Below are positions 51,693-60,986 of a stretch of 64,000 nt of DNA, piece by piece. Positions within the stretch are counted from its first letter, which is position 1; each line of letters starts with the position of its first letter. The DNA comes from Siminovitchia terrae (lineage in GTDB: Bacteria > Bacillota > Bacilli > Bacillales > Bacillaceae_C): positions 150,555-214,554 of the forward strand of contig NZ_QYTW02000002.1 of NCBI RefSeq assembly GCF_003605405.2, given 5' to 3'. Below the pieces are notes generated by a model. That model did not search any database. It was not told where the DNA came from and saw only the letters and a list, made by a program, of their open reading frames with translations. The translations under genes and the position numbers were made by a program.

Positions 51693-52955
51693 ATGTTCTC
51701 AAACAACAAAAGATGGCTTTATATCGCTGTACCGATTTTCTTTTTCTGGTTTTTTGGGCAAATTGACAAGATGGGGATATCTGTTATCCAGACAGATCCC
51801 GAATTTTTAAAAGCTTTGGGATTAACTGGAGAGGACAGAAGTGCCAAAATAGGCATGATCACATTTGTGTTCACTGTTTCGTATGCGCTTTCAAACCTTT
51901 TTTGGGGAATTATCATCGATAAGCTAGGGGCACGCCAAACGGCCATTTTGGGGCTGGGAGTCTGGACCGTTACAATGATCATGGCTGGGTTATCAAATAC
52001 ATATGAAATGTTTTTAGTCAGCAGAATTATCCTTGGGTTGGGAGAAGGGATGATGATTCCGGTATCAGGGAAATTCATTTCAAGCTGGTTTAACCGAAGG
52101 GAATTGGGAAAGGCTCAAGCGTCATGGATTACAGGCAACTATTTAGGACCAGCGTTGGGAGCCTTGATACTCGTGTTTATTATTGCAACTCTCCATTGGC
52201 AGGCGGCATTTTTTATCCTTGCTGGTTTTAATTTATTTATCAACATCCCTATGTTCTTGTTCTTAACAAGGAATACTCCTGAAGAACATCCCGGATTAAG
52301 TAAAGAAGAACTGGCATATATTCGGTTGACAGATCAAGAGGATGAGATGTCCGATCGAAAATTTATACAGGATTTCCGTTATTGGATCGTTTGGATTGGA
52401 ATGTTGATTGCTTCTTTTCTATTTTTCGGCATTAGTATATGGCTGCCGACGTATCTGGTTGAAGCACGCGGATTTGCTCAAGAGGGCATGAAAAATATCA
52501 CGTCAGTATCCTGGTTATTTGCACTACTATTTGTACTTGCTTGCGGTTATTTATCTGATAAAACAAGAAGGCCAAGTCTAATGGCCACCATATTGTTCGG
52601 TATGACAGCGCTTTTTCTTGCTTATGCCATCATAGCGCCTAGTGCAATAATTGCTGGTCTTTGTATGGGGCTTGCCATGGGAGCACAAGGCGGAGTCTTT
52701 CATTTGAGCAATCTCTTTATTGTTAAGTTTTCCACACCTGAAACTGCTGGACGTGCTGCGGGCCTTATGGGATTCACGAATATCATGGGGGGCTTTTCAA
52801 GCTACATTATGGGCTGGCTTCGGGATGCATCAGGTGGAAGCTTCAGCTCTTCAATCATTATGTTGATTGTTGCTTCGCTTCTAGGTCTGTTGGCTTACCT
52901 TTTCTCACTCAAAAAAGAAGCTGCTGAAGTTCGCCTATTCAAGCAAGCGGTGTAG
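51693..52955 (+). CDS. MFS transporter, anion:cation symporter (ACS) type
   Basis: 420 aa with 12 predicted helices. FFGQIDKMGISVIQTDPEF and FWGIIIDKLGARQTAILGLGVWTVTMIMAG, then RIILGLGEGMMIPVSGKFISSWFNRRELGKAQA are ACS-family blocks. The family imports organic acids such as 4-hydroxyphenylacetate, phthalate, hexuronates or tartrate. In this cluster it is a second likely importer for an aromatic or related acid, alongside the ABC system. Transcribed from an operator-flanked promoter. ATG after AAAGGAGAG. Confidence 0.88.
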   Translation: MFSNNKRWLYIAVPIFFFWFFGQIDKMGISVIQTDPEFLKALGLTGEDRSAKIGMITFVFTVSYALSNLFWGIIIDKLGARQTAILGLGVWTVTMIMAGLSNTYEMFLVSRIILGLGEGMMIPVSGKFISSWFNRRELGKAQASWITGNYLGPALGALILVFIIATLHWQAAFFILAGFNLFINIPMFLFLTRNTPEEHPGLSKEELAYIRLTDQEDEMSDRKFIQDFRYWIVWIGMLIASFLFFGISIWLPTYLVEARGFAQEGMKNITSVSWLFALLFVLACGYLSDKTRRPSLMATILFGMTALFLAYAIIAPSAIIAGLCMGLAMGAQGGVFHLSNLFIVKFSTPETAGRAAGLMGFTNIMGGFSSYIMGWLRDASGGSFSSSIIMLIVASLLGLLAYLFSLKKEAAEVRLFKQAV

Positions 52956-52969
52956 CTTCCTTCATACAC

Positions 52970-53004
52970 GTACAGACGCATTAAAAAGCGTCTGTACTTT
53001 TTTA
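52970..53004 (+). terminator. Terminator after the MFS gene
   Basis: GTACAGACGC (52970-52979) pairs with GCGTCTGTAC (52988-52997), then TTTTTTA. Confidence 0.88.
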
Positions 53005-53118
53005 TTTTTTAGCGTAAAGTCCCGAATGCTGCATCCGCTGACGGAAGTCCTAATGTCAGTTGCGGGCATTGTCGGACCCTAAAAAGCCTTTGCTCTTGAA
53101 TTTTCTTAAAAATTAATC

Positions 53119-53184
53119 TTGACACCGCTATCATTATTGATTACCATAAACTCATAAAATAAAACAATGTTTCGTATATAAAAC
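53119..53184 (+). promoter_or_regulatory. Promoter and candidate IclR operator of the main degradation operon
   Basis: TTGACA (53119-53124), 17 bp, TACCAT (53142-53147), then the palindrome GTTTCGTATATAAAAC (53169-53184), about 22 bp past the -10. Confidence 0.65.
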
Positions 53185-53222
53185 ACAAACTAGTTTGTAT
53201 ACGGAAAAGGAGGATGTTAAAA

Positions 53223-53759
53223 ATGGCAAAAGAAAAATTTTCAGTTGAAGAGTTTGAGAAAAAGTACGTAGCAAGACTGAAAGATCGCACGCTTGATTGG
53301 AACGTATTGAAGTTTCAAGAGGAAGTCGATCCTCGGTACAAAAGGGCTCAAATGCGTTATATCGGGAGGGGGGCCACTGCAAACGCAGATGCAAATGTAA
53401 TAGCGGCGGAGCATTTCACTTTAAGTACGATGGTTTTACCGGCAGGATGTGTCGGCCCTCTACATCTGCATGATGACGTAGAAGAAGTTTTCTTCATCTT
53501 AAAAGGCCAGGTCACAGCACTCATTAAAGAAGTAGATAGTGATGAAATTCATGAGATTAAATTAAATGAAAGGGATTGCATTAGCAGCCCTCCAGGAGTT
53601 CACCGAGGAATTCGCAATGATAGCGACGAGGAAGCATTGATGTTAGTTATGCTTGGGGCAAGTAAGCCTAACTTACCAACTTATCCGGCAGGCAGTGCAC
53701 TTGAAGAGCTTCGCAAGCAGCGTGCTGCAGAAAGAGAAGCCATCATCAGCGGAAAGTAA
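53223..53759 (+). CDS. Cupin domain-containing protein
   Basis: 178 aa from the ATG at 53223, nine bases after AAAGGAGG; an in-frame ATG at 53214 abuts that site. Cupin_2 metal motifs: GCVGPLHLHDDVEEVFFILKGQVTALI and ISSPPGVHRGIRNDSDEEALMLVMLG. Single cupins in aromatic clusters can be ring-cleaving dioxygenases, isomerases or accessory proteins; the sequence does not say which. First gene of a long operon running to 63357. Confidence 0.82.
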   Translation: MAKEKFSVEEFEKKYVARLKDRTLDWNVLKFQEEVDPRYKRAQMRYIGRGATANADANVIAAEHFTLSTMVLPAGCVGPLHLHDDVEEVFFILKGQVTALIKEVDSDEIHEIKLNERDCISSPPGVHRGIRNDSDEEALMLVMLGASKPNLPTYPAGSALEELRKQRAAEREAIISGK

Positions 53760-53828
53760 GCGCTGCGTGGATTGATGCAAGACTTCAGGAGTGAAAGCTA
53801 CCTTACTATTAATGGGAGGTCCAAACTT

Positions 53829-54749
53829 ATGTTAGGCATTACTCATTTACGCCATATCAGCTTGATCACCCCCAATATTGATGAGCAAGTTGCATTTTAT
53901 GAAAAAGTATGGGGATTGGATAAGGTTGATACCCCAGAAAATGACGGGGCGGTTTACTTTCGAGGTGCGGGGCCTGAACATCATATTTTAAGCCTCCACG
54001 AAGGGGAAAAGCCTGGGTTACACCATATTGCTTTCGGAATGGTGGATAAAAACTCAGTAGACCAGGCAGCAGAGATTCTGCAATCTAAAAATGTGATTAT
54101 CGTGGATCCGCCCGGTTATTTAAGCGAGGCCGGCGGCGGGTATGGACTTCGTTTCCTTGATCCTGAAAATCGTCTGATTGAGTTGTCTGCATGGGCTGAG
54201 GTGCATACTTCCATTTGGAATAAAAAGAATGTGGACCCTGTAAAACTAAATCATGTTGTCATGAATACAAAGGACTTGGATATGATTGTTGAGTTTTATA
54301 CGGATGTGCTTGGTTTTAAAGTTACAGATTGGAGTGAACATCAAATGTCATTCCTCAGATGTAATAAAAAGCATCATTCGATTGCTTTTAACCAGGGACA
54401 GCATACATCAGTCAATCACATTGCATACGAGCTTGATTCGGTGAACGAAGTGATGAGAGGGATTGCCAATGTCAGGGAAGCGGGTCTGAAAGAATTATGG
54501 GGCCCGGGCAGACATGGGCCGGGAGATAATATTTTCTGTTATTTCCAAGATCCGGGCGGATTTGTTATGGAGTACACATGTTATCTCGAAACGATTGAAG
54601 ATGAATCTGAATGGCGGGCCAGAGTATGGAAACGTGTTCCACACCTTATGGATCAATGGGGAATAGCCGGACCTCCGACTCCGGAAGCCCGCAAGGCCAT
54701 GGGTGGAGAGCCTGATCCGGGATGGGTTACTGCCAATATCGCTAAATAA
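53829..54749 (+). CDS. Type I extradiol ring-cleavage dioxygenase (VOC family)
   Basis: 306 aa from the ATG at 53829 (GGGAGG upstream); the open frame extends to 53772 without a ribosome site. Two VOC domains, residues about 5-125 and 138-255. The second holds the 2-His-1-Glu iron site: KLNHVVMNT, SVNHIAYELDSV and FVMEYTCYLE. It is expected to cleave a catechol next to its hydroxyls. Together with a Rieske oxygenase and a BphB-like dehydrogenase it defines a meta-cleavage pathway. An exact substrate cannot be assigned. Confidence 0.87.
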   Translation: MLGITHLRHISLITPNIDEQVAFYEKVWGLDKVDTPENDGAVYFRGAGPEHHILSLHEGEKPGLHHIAFGMVDKNSVDQAAEILQSKNVIIVDPPGYLSEAGGGYGLRFLDPENRLIELSAWAEVHTSIWNKKNVDPVKLNHVVMNTKDLDMIVEFYTDVLGFKVTDWSEHQMSFLRCNKKHHSIAFNQGQHTSVNHIAYELDSVNEVMRGIANVREAGLKELWGPGRHGPGDNIFCYFQDPGGFVMEYTCYLETIEDESEWRARVWKRVPHLMDQWGIAGPPTPEARKAMGGEPDPGWVTANIAK

Positions 54750-54868
54750 TTTAAAGGGGGGCATTTCATATATTGAAAGGTCCCCCTCTAATAAAAACAT
54801 AAAAAGCAAGGGCTGCCTTGCTTTGATCTTCAATCATTATGGAAGGGCCTAAGGGAGGAAAAGAATAG

Positions 54869-55660
54869 ATGGATCTCGGGCTTAAAGACAAAGTAGCTGT
54901 TATCATGGGCGGCACATCAGGAGTAGGTTTAAAAACAGCAGAAACATTTCTGCAAGAAGGCGCAAAAGTTGCTATATGCGGCCGAAGCAAGGAACGGATT
55001 GAAAAAGCGAGCAACCATTTGTTTTCGTTCGGGAGCAAGGAAGATATTTACGCTGGACAGTGTGATGTTACATCAAAAGAAGATGTTGACTCATTTATCC
55101 AGGCAACAGCGAATTACTTTGGAGGTATTGACATTCTAGTTAATGCTGCAGGACATAGCGTTATGGGATACTTTTTTGATATCACAGATGAACAATGGCA
55201 AGAGCAGATTCAATTGAAATATTTTGCCATCATTTACGCGGTGCGTGCTGTACATCCTCATCTAGTAGAAAGAGGGGGAGGCAGAATTATTAATATCAAT
55301 GCAACTCTTGCGAAAGAGCCGGAGCGTCATATGGTAGCAACTGCTGCAACACGCGCTGGACTTTTGAATTTGAGTAAAACGTTGTCCCAGGAATTGGCTC
55401 AGGACAATATTTTGGTGAATTCCGTCAGTCTTGGACTGATCAAGACAGATCAATGGGAAAGAAGAAGATTAAAGAATGCACCGGATCAAGATCCGGAAGA
55501 ATATTATGCGGATCTAGCGAAGAAGCGGAATATCCCACTTGGCAGGGTTGGAGAGGCGGAAGAAGTGGCTGATGTGATCGTTTTTCTTGCTTCTGAAAAA
55601 GCCAGTTATGTAGCAGGTTCAACGATAGAAACAGCGGGGGCGCTGGGAAAAGCACTTTAA
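54869..55660 (+). CDS. SDR family protein lacking the canonical YxxxK
   Basis: 263 aa SDR. The nucleotide-binding GGTSGVGLKTAETF, CDVTSKEDV and NAAGHS are normal. But where classical SDRs have a serine and YxxxK, this reads ININATLAKEPERHMVATAATRAGLLNLSKTLS, with no tyrosine and arginine at the lysine position. A divergent SDR subgroup shares this change, so it may use another catalytic residue or a non-redox reaction. C-terminal EETA-like GSTIETAGALGK. ATG with GGGAGGA upstream. Confidence 0.82.
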   Translation: MDLGLKDKVAVIMGGTSGVGLKTAETFLQEGAKVAICGRSKERIEKASNHLFSFGSKEDIYAGQCDVTSKEDVDSFIQATANYFGGIDILVNAAGHSVMGYFFDITDEQWQEQIQLKYFAIIYAVRAVHPHLVERGGGRIININATLAKEPERHMVATAATRAGLLNLSKTLSQELAQDNILVNSVSLGLIKTDQWERRRLKNAPDQDPEEYYADLAKKRNIPLGRVGEAEEVADVIVFLASEKASYVAGSTIETAGALGKAL

Positions 55661-55689
55661 ATATTATTGGATCGAGGGTTGAGTGTGTA

Positions 55690-57375
55690 ATGGAAACAAA
55701 ACAACAGGTGGAATATACAGTTGCAGATGCAGTTGTCAAAGAGCTGGTAAATGCCGGTGTTGAAGTCGCTTTTGGCATTGTAAGCATACATAATATGCCT
55801 ATTTATGATGCAATACTTAGAAATGGAAAAATCCAGCTTATTTGTTCAAGAGGAGAAAGCGGAGCTGTCAACATGGCTGATGGTTATGCACGAGCGACAG
55901 GAAAACTGGGTGTTGTGATTACCAGTACTGGAACTGGGGCAGGAAATGCAGCAGGTTCATTGGTTGAAGCCTGGGCTGCAGGAGTGCCAGTTCTTCATCT
56001 TACAGGTGAGGTAGCATCTCCTTATCTTGGAACTGGCAAGGGTTATATACATGAATGTAAAGACCAACTGTCCATGATGAACGGAGCCTGTAAGAATGCT
56101 TACCGGCTGAGACAGCCCGAACAGGCATCTTCTTTGATGAGAAAGTCGATTCAAGAAGCTTTGGCTGCGCCTGCAGGGCCGATATCTCTTGAGATACCGA
56201 TAGACTTTCAATCAGCCATCATTGAAGATGTGACTCTTGAAGAAATACAAGTTAAAAGTTTACCTGACACAAAACCGATCGTTCCAGAGAAGGTTACTGC
56301 GATGATTTCACAATCAAAGCGGCCAGTTATTTGGGCTGGGAACGGTGTAAACGCATCAGGAGCTTCGGAGCAGCTTCGGAAACTGGCTGAGATCACTGGG
56401 GCCGCCGTCATTACAAGCCAATCAGGAAAAGGCTCTATTCCTGAAGATCATGAACAATGTATTGGACATTTTGCAGCTTATGAGGCTACAAAAAAATTTT
56501 TAAAGAGTGCTGATTTATTGATTAGTGTTGGTGTTAGATTCAGAGGTAATGAAACCTCAAATTGGAAAGTACCCGTGCCCAAAGAACATATTTCAATAGA
56601 TGCCGATTGGTTAGCTGTGAATAGGAGTTATAATGCCACTATTGGATTGGTAGGAGATGCTAAAAACATTTTGGCCAGCATGGTCGAAACACTAGAGAAA
56701 CAATCCATCGAACCAAAATTTTCCTATTTAGAAGAAGTGCGTGCGCTGAGAGAAGATGTTCGTACCCAACTGCGGGAAACACTTGGGCCTTATGTGAAGT
56801 TTTTGGATGGAATGAAAGAAGTGCTTCCACGAGATACTATTTTAGTTCGGGATGTAACAGTTCAGGCGAATGTCTGGGGCAGTCGGTTATACGAAATCTA
56901 CGAACCTGGCACTTCCATACATGCATCTGGAGGAGGAATCGGTCAGGGGCTGCCAACCGCTATTGGAGCGCAAATTGGCTGCAAAGATAAGAAGGTCGTC
57001 TTAATGGCTGGTGATGGAGGGTTTATGGTCAATGCGGGGGAAATGGTGACAGCAGCCGAAGAACAGCTTCCGTTGATCATCATTTTATTCGATGATTCAG
57101 GATACGGTGTTCTGCGGAACATACAAGATGAGGCATATGGACGCCAGGTAGCTGTAGATTTATTAAGCCCCGATTTTGTAAAAATGGCTGAGGCAATGCA
57201 CTTTAATGCAGTGAGAATTCAATCAGCAGATGAATTTGTACGTGAACTGAAGAAATCGATGGATAACCGCAAACCATCAATGATTGTTGTGGATATGGAT
57301 AAGGTTGGACCTATGGCAAAGCCATTTGGCGGACCTCCAGGAGCAGCAGAGGCATTTAAACCGAAAAAATTATGA
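55690..57375 (+). CDS. Thiamine diphosphate-dependent enzyme (acetolactate synthase/benzoylformate decarboxylase-like)
   Basis: 561 aa with the three ThDP-enzyme domains. The Pyr domain has the catalytic glutamate (CSRGESGAVNMADGYARATGK), a middle FAD/ADP-fold domain comes next (SKRPVIWAGNGVNASGASEQL), and the PP domain has the ThDP motif (MAGDGGFMVNAGEM ... DDSGYGVLRNIQ). Such enzymes decarboxylate or ligate 2-oxoacids. In this operon, beside an aldehyde dehydrogenase, decarboxylation of an oxoacid intermediate to an aldehyde is a natural guess. ATG start with a weak GAGGGTTGAG site. Confidence 0.88.
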   Translation: METKQQVEYTVADAVVKELVNAGVEVAFGIVSIHNMPIYDAILRNGKIQLICSRGESGAVNMADGYARATGKLGVVITSTGTGAGNAAGSLVEAWAAGVPVLHLTGEVASPYLGTGKGYIHECKDQLSMMNGACKNAYRLRQPEQASSLMRKSIQEALAAPAGPISLEIPIDFQSAIIEDVTLEEIQVKSLPDTKPIVPEKVTAMISQSKRPVIWAGNGVNASGASEQLRKLAEITGAAVITSQSGKGSIPEDHEQCIGHFAAYEATKKFLKSADLLISVGVRFRGNETSNWKVPVPKEHISIDADWLAVNRSYNATIGLVGDAKNILASMVETLEKQSIEPKFSYLEEVRALREDVRTQLRETLGPYVKFLDGMKEVLPRDTILVRDVTVQANVWGSRLYEIYEPGTSIHASGGGIGQGLPTAIGAQIGCKDKKVVLMAGDGGFMVNAGEMVTAAEEQLPLIIILFDDSGYGVLRNIQDEAYGRQVAVDLLSPDFVKMAEAMHFNAVRIQSADEFVRELKKSMDNRKPSMIVVDMDKVGPMAKPFGGPPGAAEAFKPKKL

Positions 57376-57390
57376 TTGGGAGGCATGAGG

Positions 57391-58836
57391 ATGATCGCAA
57401 CTTATCCGAATACATCAGGGCAATGTCTGATTAATGGGGAATGGAGAAAGGTAGAAAAAACTGCAGATGTTATAAATCCAGCTAACAAAAAAGAAAAAGT
57501 CGGTGAAGTTGCCTTGTGTTCCCCAGAATTGGTCAAAGAGGCGATTGATTCGGCAGCAGAAGCATTCAAAGACTGGTCCCGTTCAGATATACATGACCGA
57601 GCTACACGGATGAATGAGGCAGCGGAAGAACTGGCGACGATCGTGGAGGAAAGTGTATCTTTACTTGTCCGAGAAAATGGGAAGTCATTAGTCGAAGCGA
57701 AAATCGATTTGCTCAGATGTGTGGACGTTATGAAAGGCTCGGCGCAGGAACTGCTCGAATGGTGGGGAGCGGAAACATATAATGGCGGCCAAAATGTTCA
57801 GATAAGAAGAAGGCCAAGGGGTGTTACGGCAACTATTACTCCGTGGAACTCACCGATGATTTTAACATTCAAACGAGTGATACCTGCAGTGCTTGCAGGA
57901 AACACCGTTATCGTGAAACCTGCTACCAACTGTCCATTGACCATCATGAGCTTTCTTAAAGTAGTAGCATCTTACTTTCCGGCAGGTGTTATCAACATTG
58001 TGACCGGATCCGGGAGGGAAATCGGAGACCTTATTTGTTCTGATTCCAGAGTCAGAACGATTGCATTTGTAGGAAGTACAGAAACAGGAAAAGATATTAT
58101 GCGTAAGTCTTCCGGTACATTGCAAAAATTATACATGGAATTGGGAGGCAACGATCCAGCTATTGTTTTTGAAGATGCTAATCTCGATAAAGCCACGATT
58201 GAGAGATTGAAAATGGGTGTTTTACGAGCAGCTGGTCAGGTATGTTCTGCTATTAAAAGAATTTATGCTCATGAATCGCGGTATGATGAGCTCGTTGAGA
58301 AGCTGACGCAAGCTTTTGAGAAAGTAGTTGTCGGTAATGGCATTCAGCCGGATGCCACGATGGGGCCAATCAATAATGAAGCTCAATTTAATTATGTCAC
58401 GGAATTGCTAGAAAGGACCTCCAAATCAGGTGCGAATGTTGTGACAGCAGGGATTCAGCTGGATCCTGAGACTTGGGATCAGGGATATTTCATGCTTCCA
58501 TCTATCGTAACAGGTGTTCAACAGGATAGTGAAATTGTTCAAGCAGAGCAATTTGGCCCGGTTATCCCGATATTGCCATTCTCTACTATTGATGAAGTGA
58601 TTGAATTGGCGAATGACAGTCAATTCGGTTTGCGGGCCTCCGTTTGGACAGAAAGTGAAGAAATAGCAATTGAAGTGGCGGATCGTCTGGAGGCAGGAGC
58701 TGTATTCCATAATAATCATACGATTTTTAAAGATTTGAACCTTGATTTTCCAGGCTTGAAGGAAAGTGGCTTGTCTCGTGAAACGAGGCATGGAAGTCTT
58801 GAGTTGTTTGCAGATTCGTACGGGTTCGCTGATTAG
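57391..58836 (+). CDS. NAD(P)-dependent aldehyde dehydrogenase
   Basis: 481 aa from the ATG at 57391 (GGGAGG seven bases upstream; an in-frame TTG at 57376 overlaps that site). ITPWNSPMILTFKRVIPAVLAGNTVIVKPA, FVGSTETGKDIM, general base MELGGNDP, catalytic cysteine AAGQVCSAIKR, EQFGPVIPILPF. Likely oxidises the aldehyde produced by the preceding ThDP enzyme or by ring-cleavage-product processing. The start nearly abuts the ThDP gene's stop. Confidence 0.9.
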   Translation: MIATYPNTSGQCLINGEWRKVEKTADVINPANKKEKVGEVALCSPELVKEAIDSAAEAFKDWSRSDIHDRATRMNEAAEELATIVEESVSLLVRENGKSLVEAKIDLLRCVDVMKGSAQELLEWWGAETYNGGQNVQIRRRPRGVTATITPWNSPMILTFKRVIPAVLAGNTVIVKPATNCPLTIMSFLKVVASYFPAGVINIVTGSGREIGDLICSDSRVRTIAFVGSTETGKDIMRKSSGTLQKLYMELGGNDPAIVFEDANLDKATIERLKMGVLRAAGQVCSAIKRIYAHESRYDELVEKLTQAFEKVVVGNGIQPDATMGPINNEAQFNYVTELLERTSKSGANVVTAGIQLDPETWDQGYFMLPSIVTGVQQDSEIVQAEQFGPVIPILPFSTIDEVIELANDSQFGLRASVWTESEEIAIEVADRLEAGAVFHNNHTIFKDLNLDFPGLKESGLSRETRHGSLELFADSYGFAD

Positions 58837-58851
58837 GAAGGGTGAAATTTC

Positions 58852-59637
58852 ATGAAATTGGGTTTGATCGGCTGTGGCAATATAGGTGAATTTCTTTTGA
58901 AGGCGATCAATAAAGACGGACTTCTCCCGGGCGGGAAAATCAATTCGGTTTTTTCCCGCCGGGAAGAAGTTGCAGCAAAGGTAGCGCAAAAATTCAATGC
59001 AAAAACCTACGGGGATATCGATTCATTTCTCAATTCTGACATAGACGCGGTCATTGAAGTGGCAACCGTCGAGGCCGCTCGGGAGTATGCATTGAAGGTG
59101 CTTGAGAGCGAGAAAGATTTAATATTGAGCAGCATCGGAGTAATGGCTGACGAAGGGTTTCTGGAGAATATCCAAGAAATTTGCCGAAAAAACAATGTAA
59201 CTGCTTCTGTTCCTTCTGGTGCTATCGGCGGGCTGGATATCCTTAAGTCCGCAAAAGCAATGGATGGTCTTGGTGCTGTTTCTCTAACAACAAGAAAGCC
59301 TCCAACTGCTTTGCCATCTGATCAGACATTGAGAGAAGAAAAAATCCTATTTGAAGGTCCGGCAAGCGAAGCGATTAAAAAGTTTCCGAGAAATATCAAT
59401 GTGGCGATTGTTCTTTCCTTGGCCGGACTTGGGCCGGATAAGACCAGCGTAAAAATTATCGCTGATCCGAATATATCCAAGAACATGCATCTGATTGAGG
59501 CGGCCGGATCATTCGGAACCTTAAAGCTTGAAGTAGAGAATAATCCGATGCCGGATAACCCAAAAACAAGCTTTTTGGCTGCTCTGAGTGTTCTATCAAC
59601 GCTCCAAAATAAGGAACATGTTGTGCAGGTTGGATGA
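58852..59637 (+). CDS. L-aspartate dehydrogenase-like protein (DUF108)
   Basis: 261 aa. N-terminal Rossmann motif LGLIGCGNIGEFLLKAI and the family's C-terminal signature ENNPMPDNPKTSFLAALSVLSTL, with VPSGAIGGLDILKSAK between. Aspartate dehydrogenases reductively aminate or oxidise amino acids, and relatives are found in aromatic degradation clusters where their reaction is unknown. Location between an ALDH gene and the Rieske oxygenase genes suggests a pathway-specific role rather than NAD biosynthesis. ATG with GAAGGGTG upstream. Confidence 0.85.
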   Translation: MKLGLIGCGNIGEFLLKAINKDGLLPGGKINSVFSRREEVAAKVAQKFNAKTYGDIDSFLNSDIDAVIEVATVEAAREYALKVLESEKDLILSSIGVMADEGFLENIQEICRKNNVTASVPSGAIGGLDILKSAKAMDGLGAVSLTTRKPPTALPSDQTLREEKILFEGPASEAIKKFPRNINVAIVLSLAGLGPDKTSVKIIADPNISKNMHLIEAAGSFGTLKLEVENNPMPDNPKTSFLAALSVLSTLQNKEHVVQVG

Positions 59638-59661
59638 TTTAAAGCAGGGAGGAAAAGAAGA

Positions 59662-60966
59662 ATGATTAAAACGAAACAGTTCGCAAAAGAGATGACAAAA
59701 GAGCAGTTGACAGACCATTTAAAAGAAACGGTTATTCCGAAAGAAGGAACCATTCCAGCATATATATTGGGCGATGAATCTGTTTATCATCTGGAGCATG
59801 AAAAGGTTTTTTTAAAGACATGGGTATTTGTCGGTCACGAGTCCGAAATACCCAACAAAAATGACTTTATGACTCGTGAATTATCGGGGTATTCCATTAT
59901 TATCACCCGTACTGGGGATGACGAAATCAACGCATTTTATAATATGTGTACACATAGAGGTATGAAGCTTTGCCGTGCAGATAAGGGTAATAAGCGAACA
60001 TTCCAATGTCCCTACCATGGTTTCAACTTTAGGAATACCGGCGAATGTATTGGTGTCCCGTTGCAGAAGGACATCTATAGTGAGGATTTCGACCGTTCAA
60101 AGCTTGGCTTGAATCAAGTTAGAATTGAATCTTATAAGGGACTACTATTTGCTACTTGGAACGAAGAGGCGGAACCTCTCATAGATTTCTTAGGTAACCT
60201 TACATGGTATTTGGACTTACTTGTCGGGCGGGCTGAAATGGAAGTTGTCGGTGAGCCGCAGCGCTTTATTGTTAATGCCAACTGGAAGGTTGGCTCCGAT
60301 AACTTTGTCGGAGACTCTTATCATACGATGGTTACACACGGATCTATCGCAAAACTTGGAATGGTTCCAAGTGCAACATATTCAAAGCGGGGATATCAAA
60401 TACACACGGAAAATGGTCATGGATTGAACTTGGGTATGCCAAACCCTGTTTTTGCTTTTCCTGAAGAATTGAAAGAAGAATTCAAATCGAATTTAACAAA
60501 AGAGCAATATGAAGTGCTGAGTAACATGAAAAATATGATTGGTAATGTATTCCCCAACTTATCCTTTTTAATTTCACATACGGAAATAAAAGGCCAGCCC
60601 ATCTCTAACACATCAGTAAGAATGTGGAGGCCAATTGGCGTCAATAAAATGGAAGTAACAGCGTGGATGCTTGTAGAGAAAAATGCTCCCCAAGAATGGA
60701 AAGACCGTTCAAGAGATGCATTCATTCTTACATTCAGCCCTTCTGGCATTTTTGAGCAGGACGATACAGAAGTTTTTACAGATATCACTATCGCAGCTTC
60801 AGGTTCAATGCCATTTCAAAAGAATTTGACTTATAACTATACAATGGGGCTACAACGAGAAACTGTTGACTTTGTTGGACCGGGTGTTGCTTATGGTGAT
60901 AAATTCTCAGAAGCGAGTCAGCGGAACTTCTACAAATATTGGCTGGAGTTAATGACCAAAGAGTGA
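59662..60966 (+). CDS. Aromatic ring-hydroxylating dioxygenase, large (alpha) subunit
   Basis: 434 aa. Rieske [2Fe-2S] motif C96-T-H98 ... C116-P-Y-H119 (CTHRGMKLCR, QCPYHGFNF) and mononuclear iron site NFVGDSYHTMVTH. The pair with a beta subunit next door gives an alpha3beta3-type oxygenase like those for benzoate, biphenyl or phenylpropionate, forming cis-dihydrodiols. No ferredoxin or reductase gene lies in the window, so electrons must come from partners encoded elsewhere. ATG with AGGGAGGA upstream. Confidence 0.92.
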   Translation: MIKTKQFAKEMTKEQLTDHLKETVIPKEGTIPAYILGDESVYHLEHEKVFLKTWVFVGHESEIPNKNDFMTRELSGYSIIITRTGDDEINAFYNMCTHRGMKLCRADKGNKRTFQCPYHGFNFRNTGECIGVPLQKDIYSEDFDRSKLGLNQVRIESYKGLLFATWNEEAEPLIDFLGNLTWYLDLLVGRAEMEVVGEPQRFIVNANWKVGSDNFVGDSYHTMVTHGSIAKLGMVPSATYSKRGYQIHTENGHGLNLGMPNPVFAFPEELKEEFKSNLTKEQYEVLSNMKNMIGNVFPNLSFLISHTEIKGQPISNTSVRMWRPIGVNKMEVTAWMLVEKNAPQEWKDRSRDAFILTFSPSGIFEQDDTEVFTDITIAASGSMPFQKNLTYNYTMGLQRETVDFVGPGVAYGDKFSEASQRNFYKYWLELMTKE

Positions 60967-60986
60967 GGCTAGAAGGGGGAAAGAAA

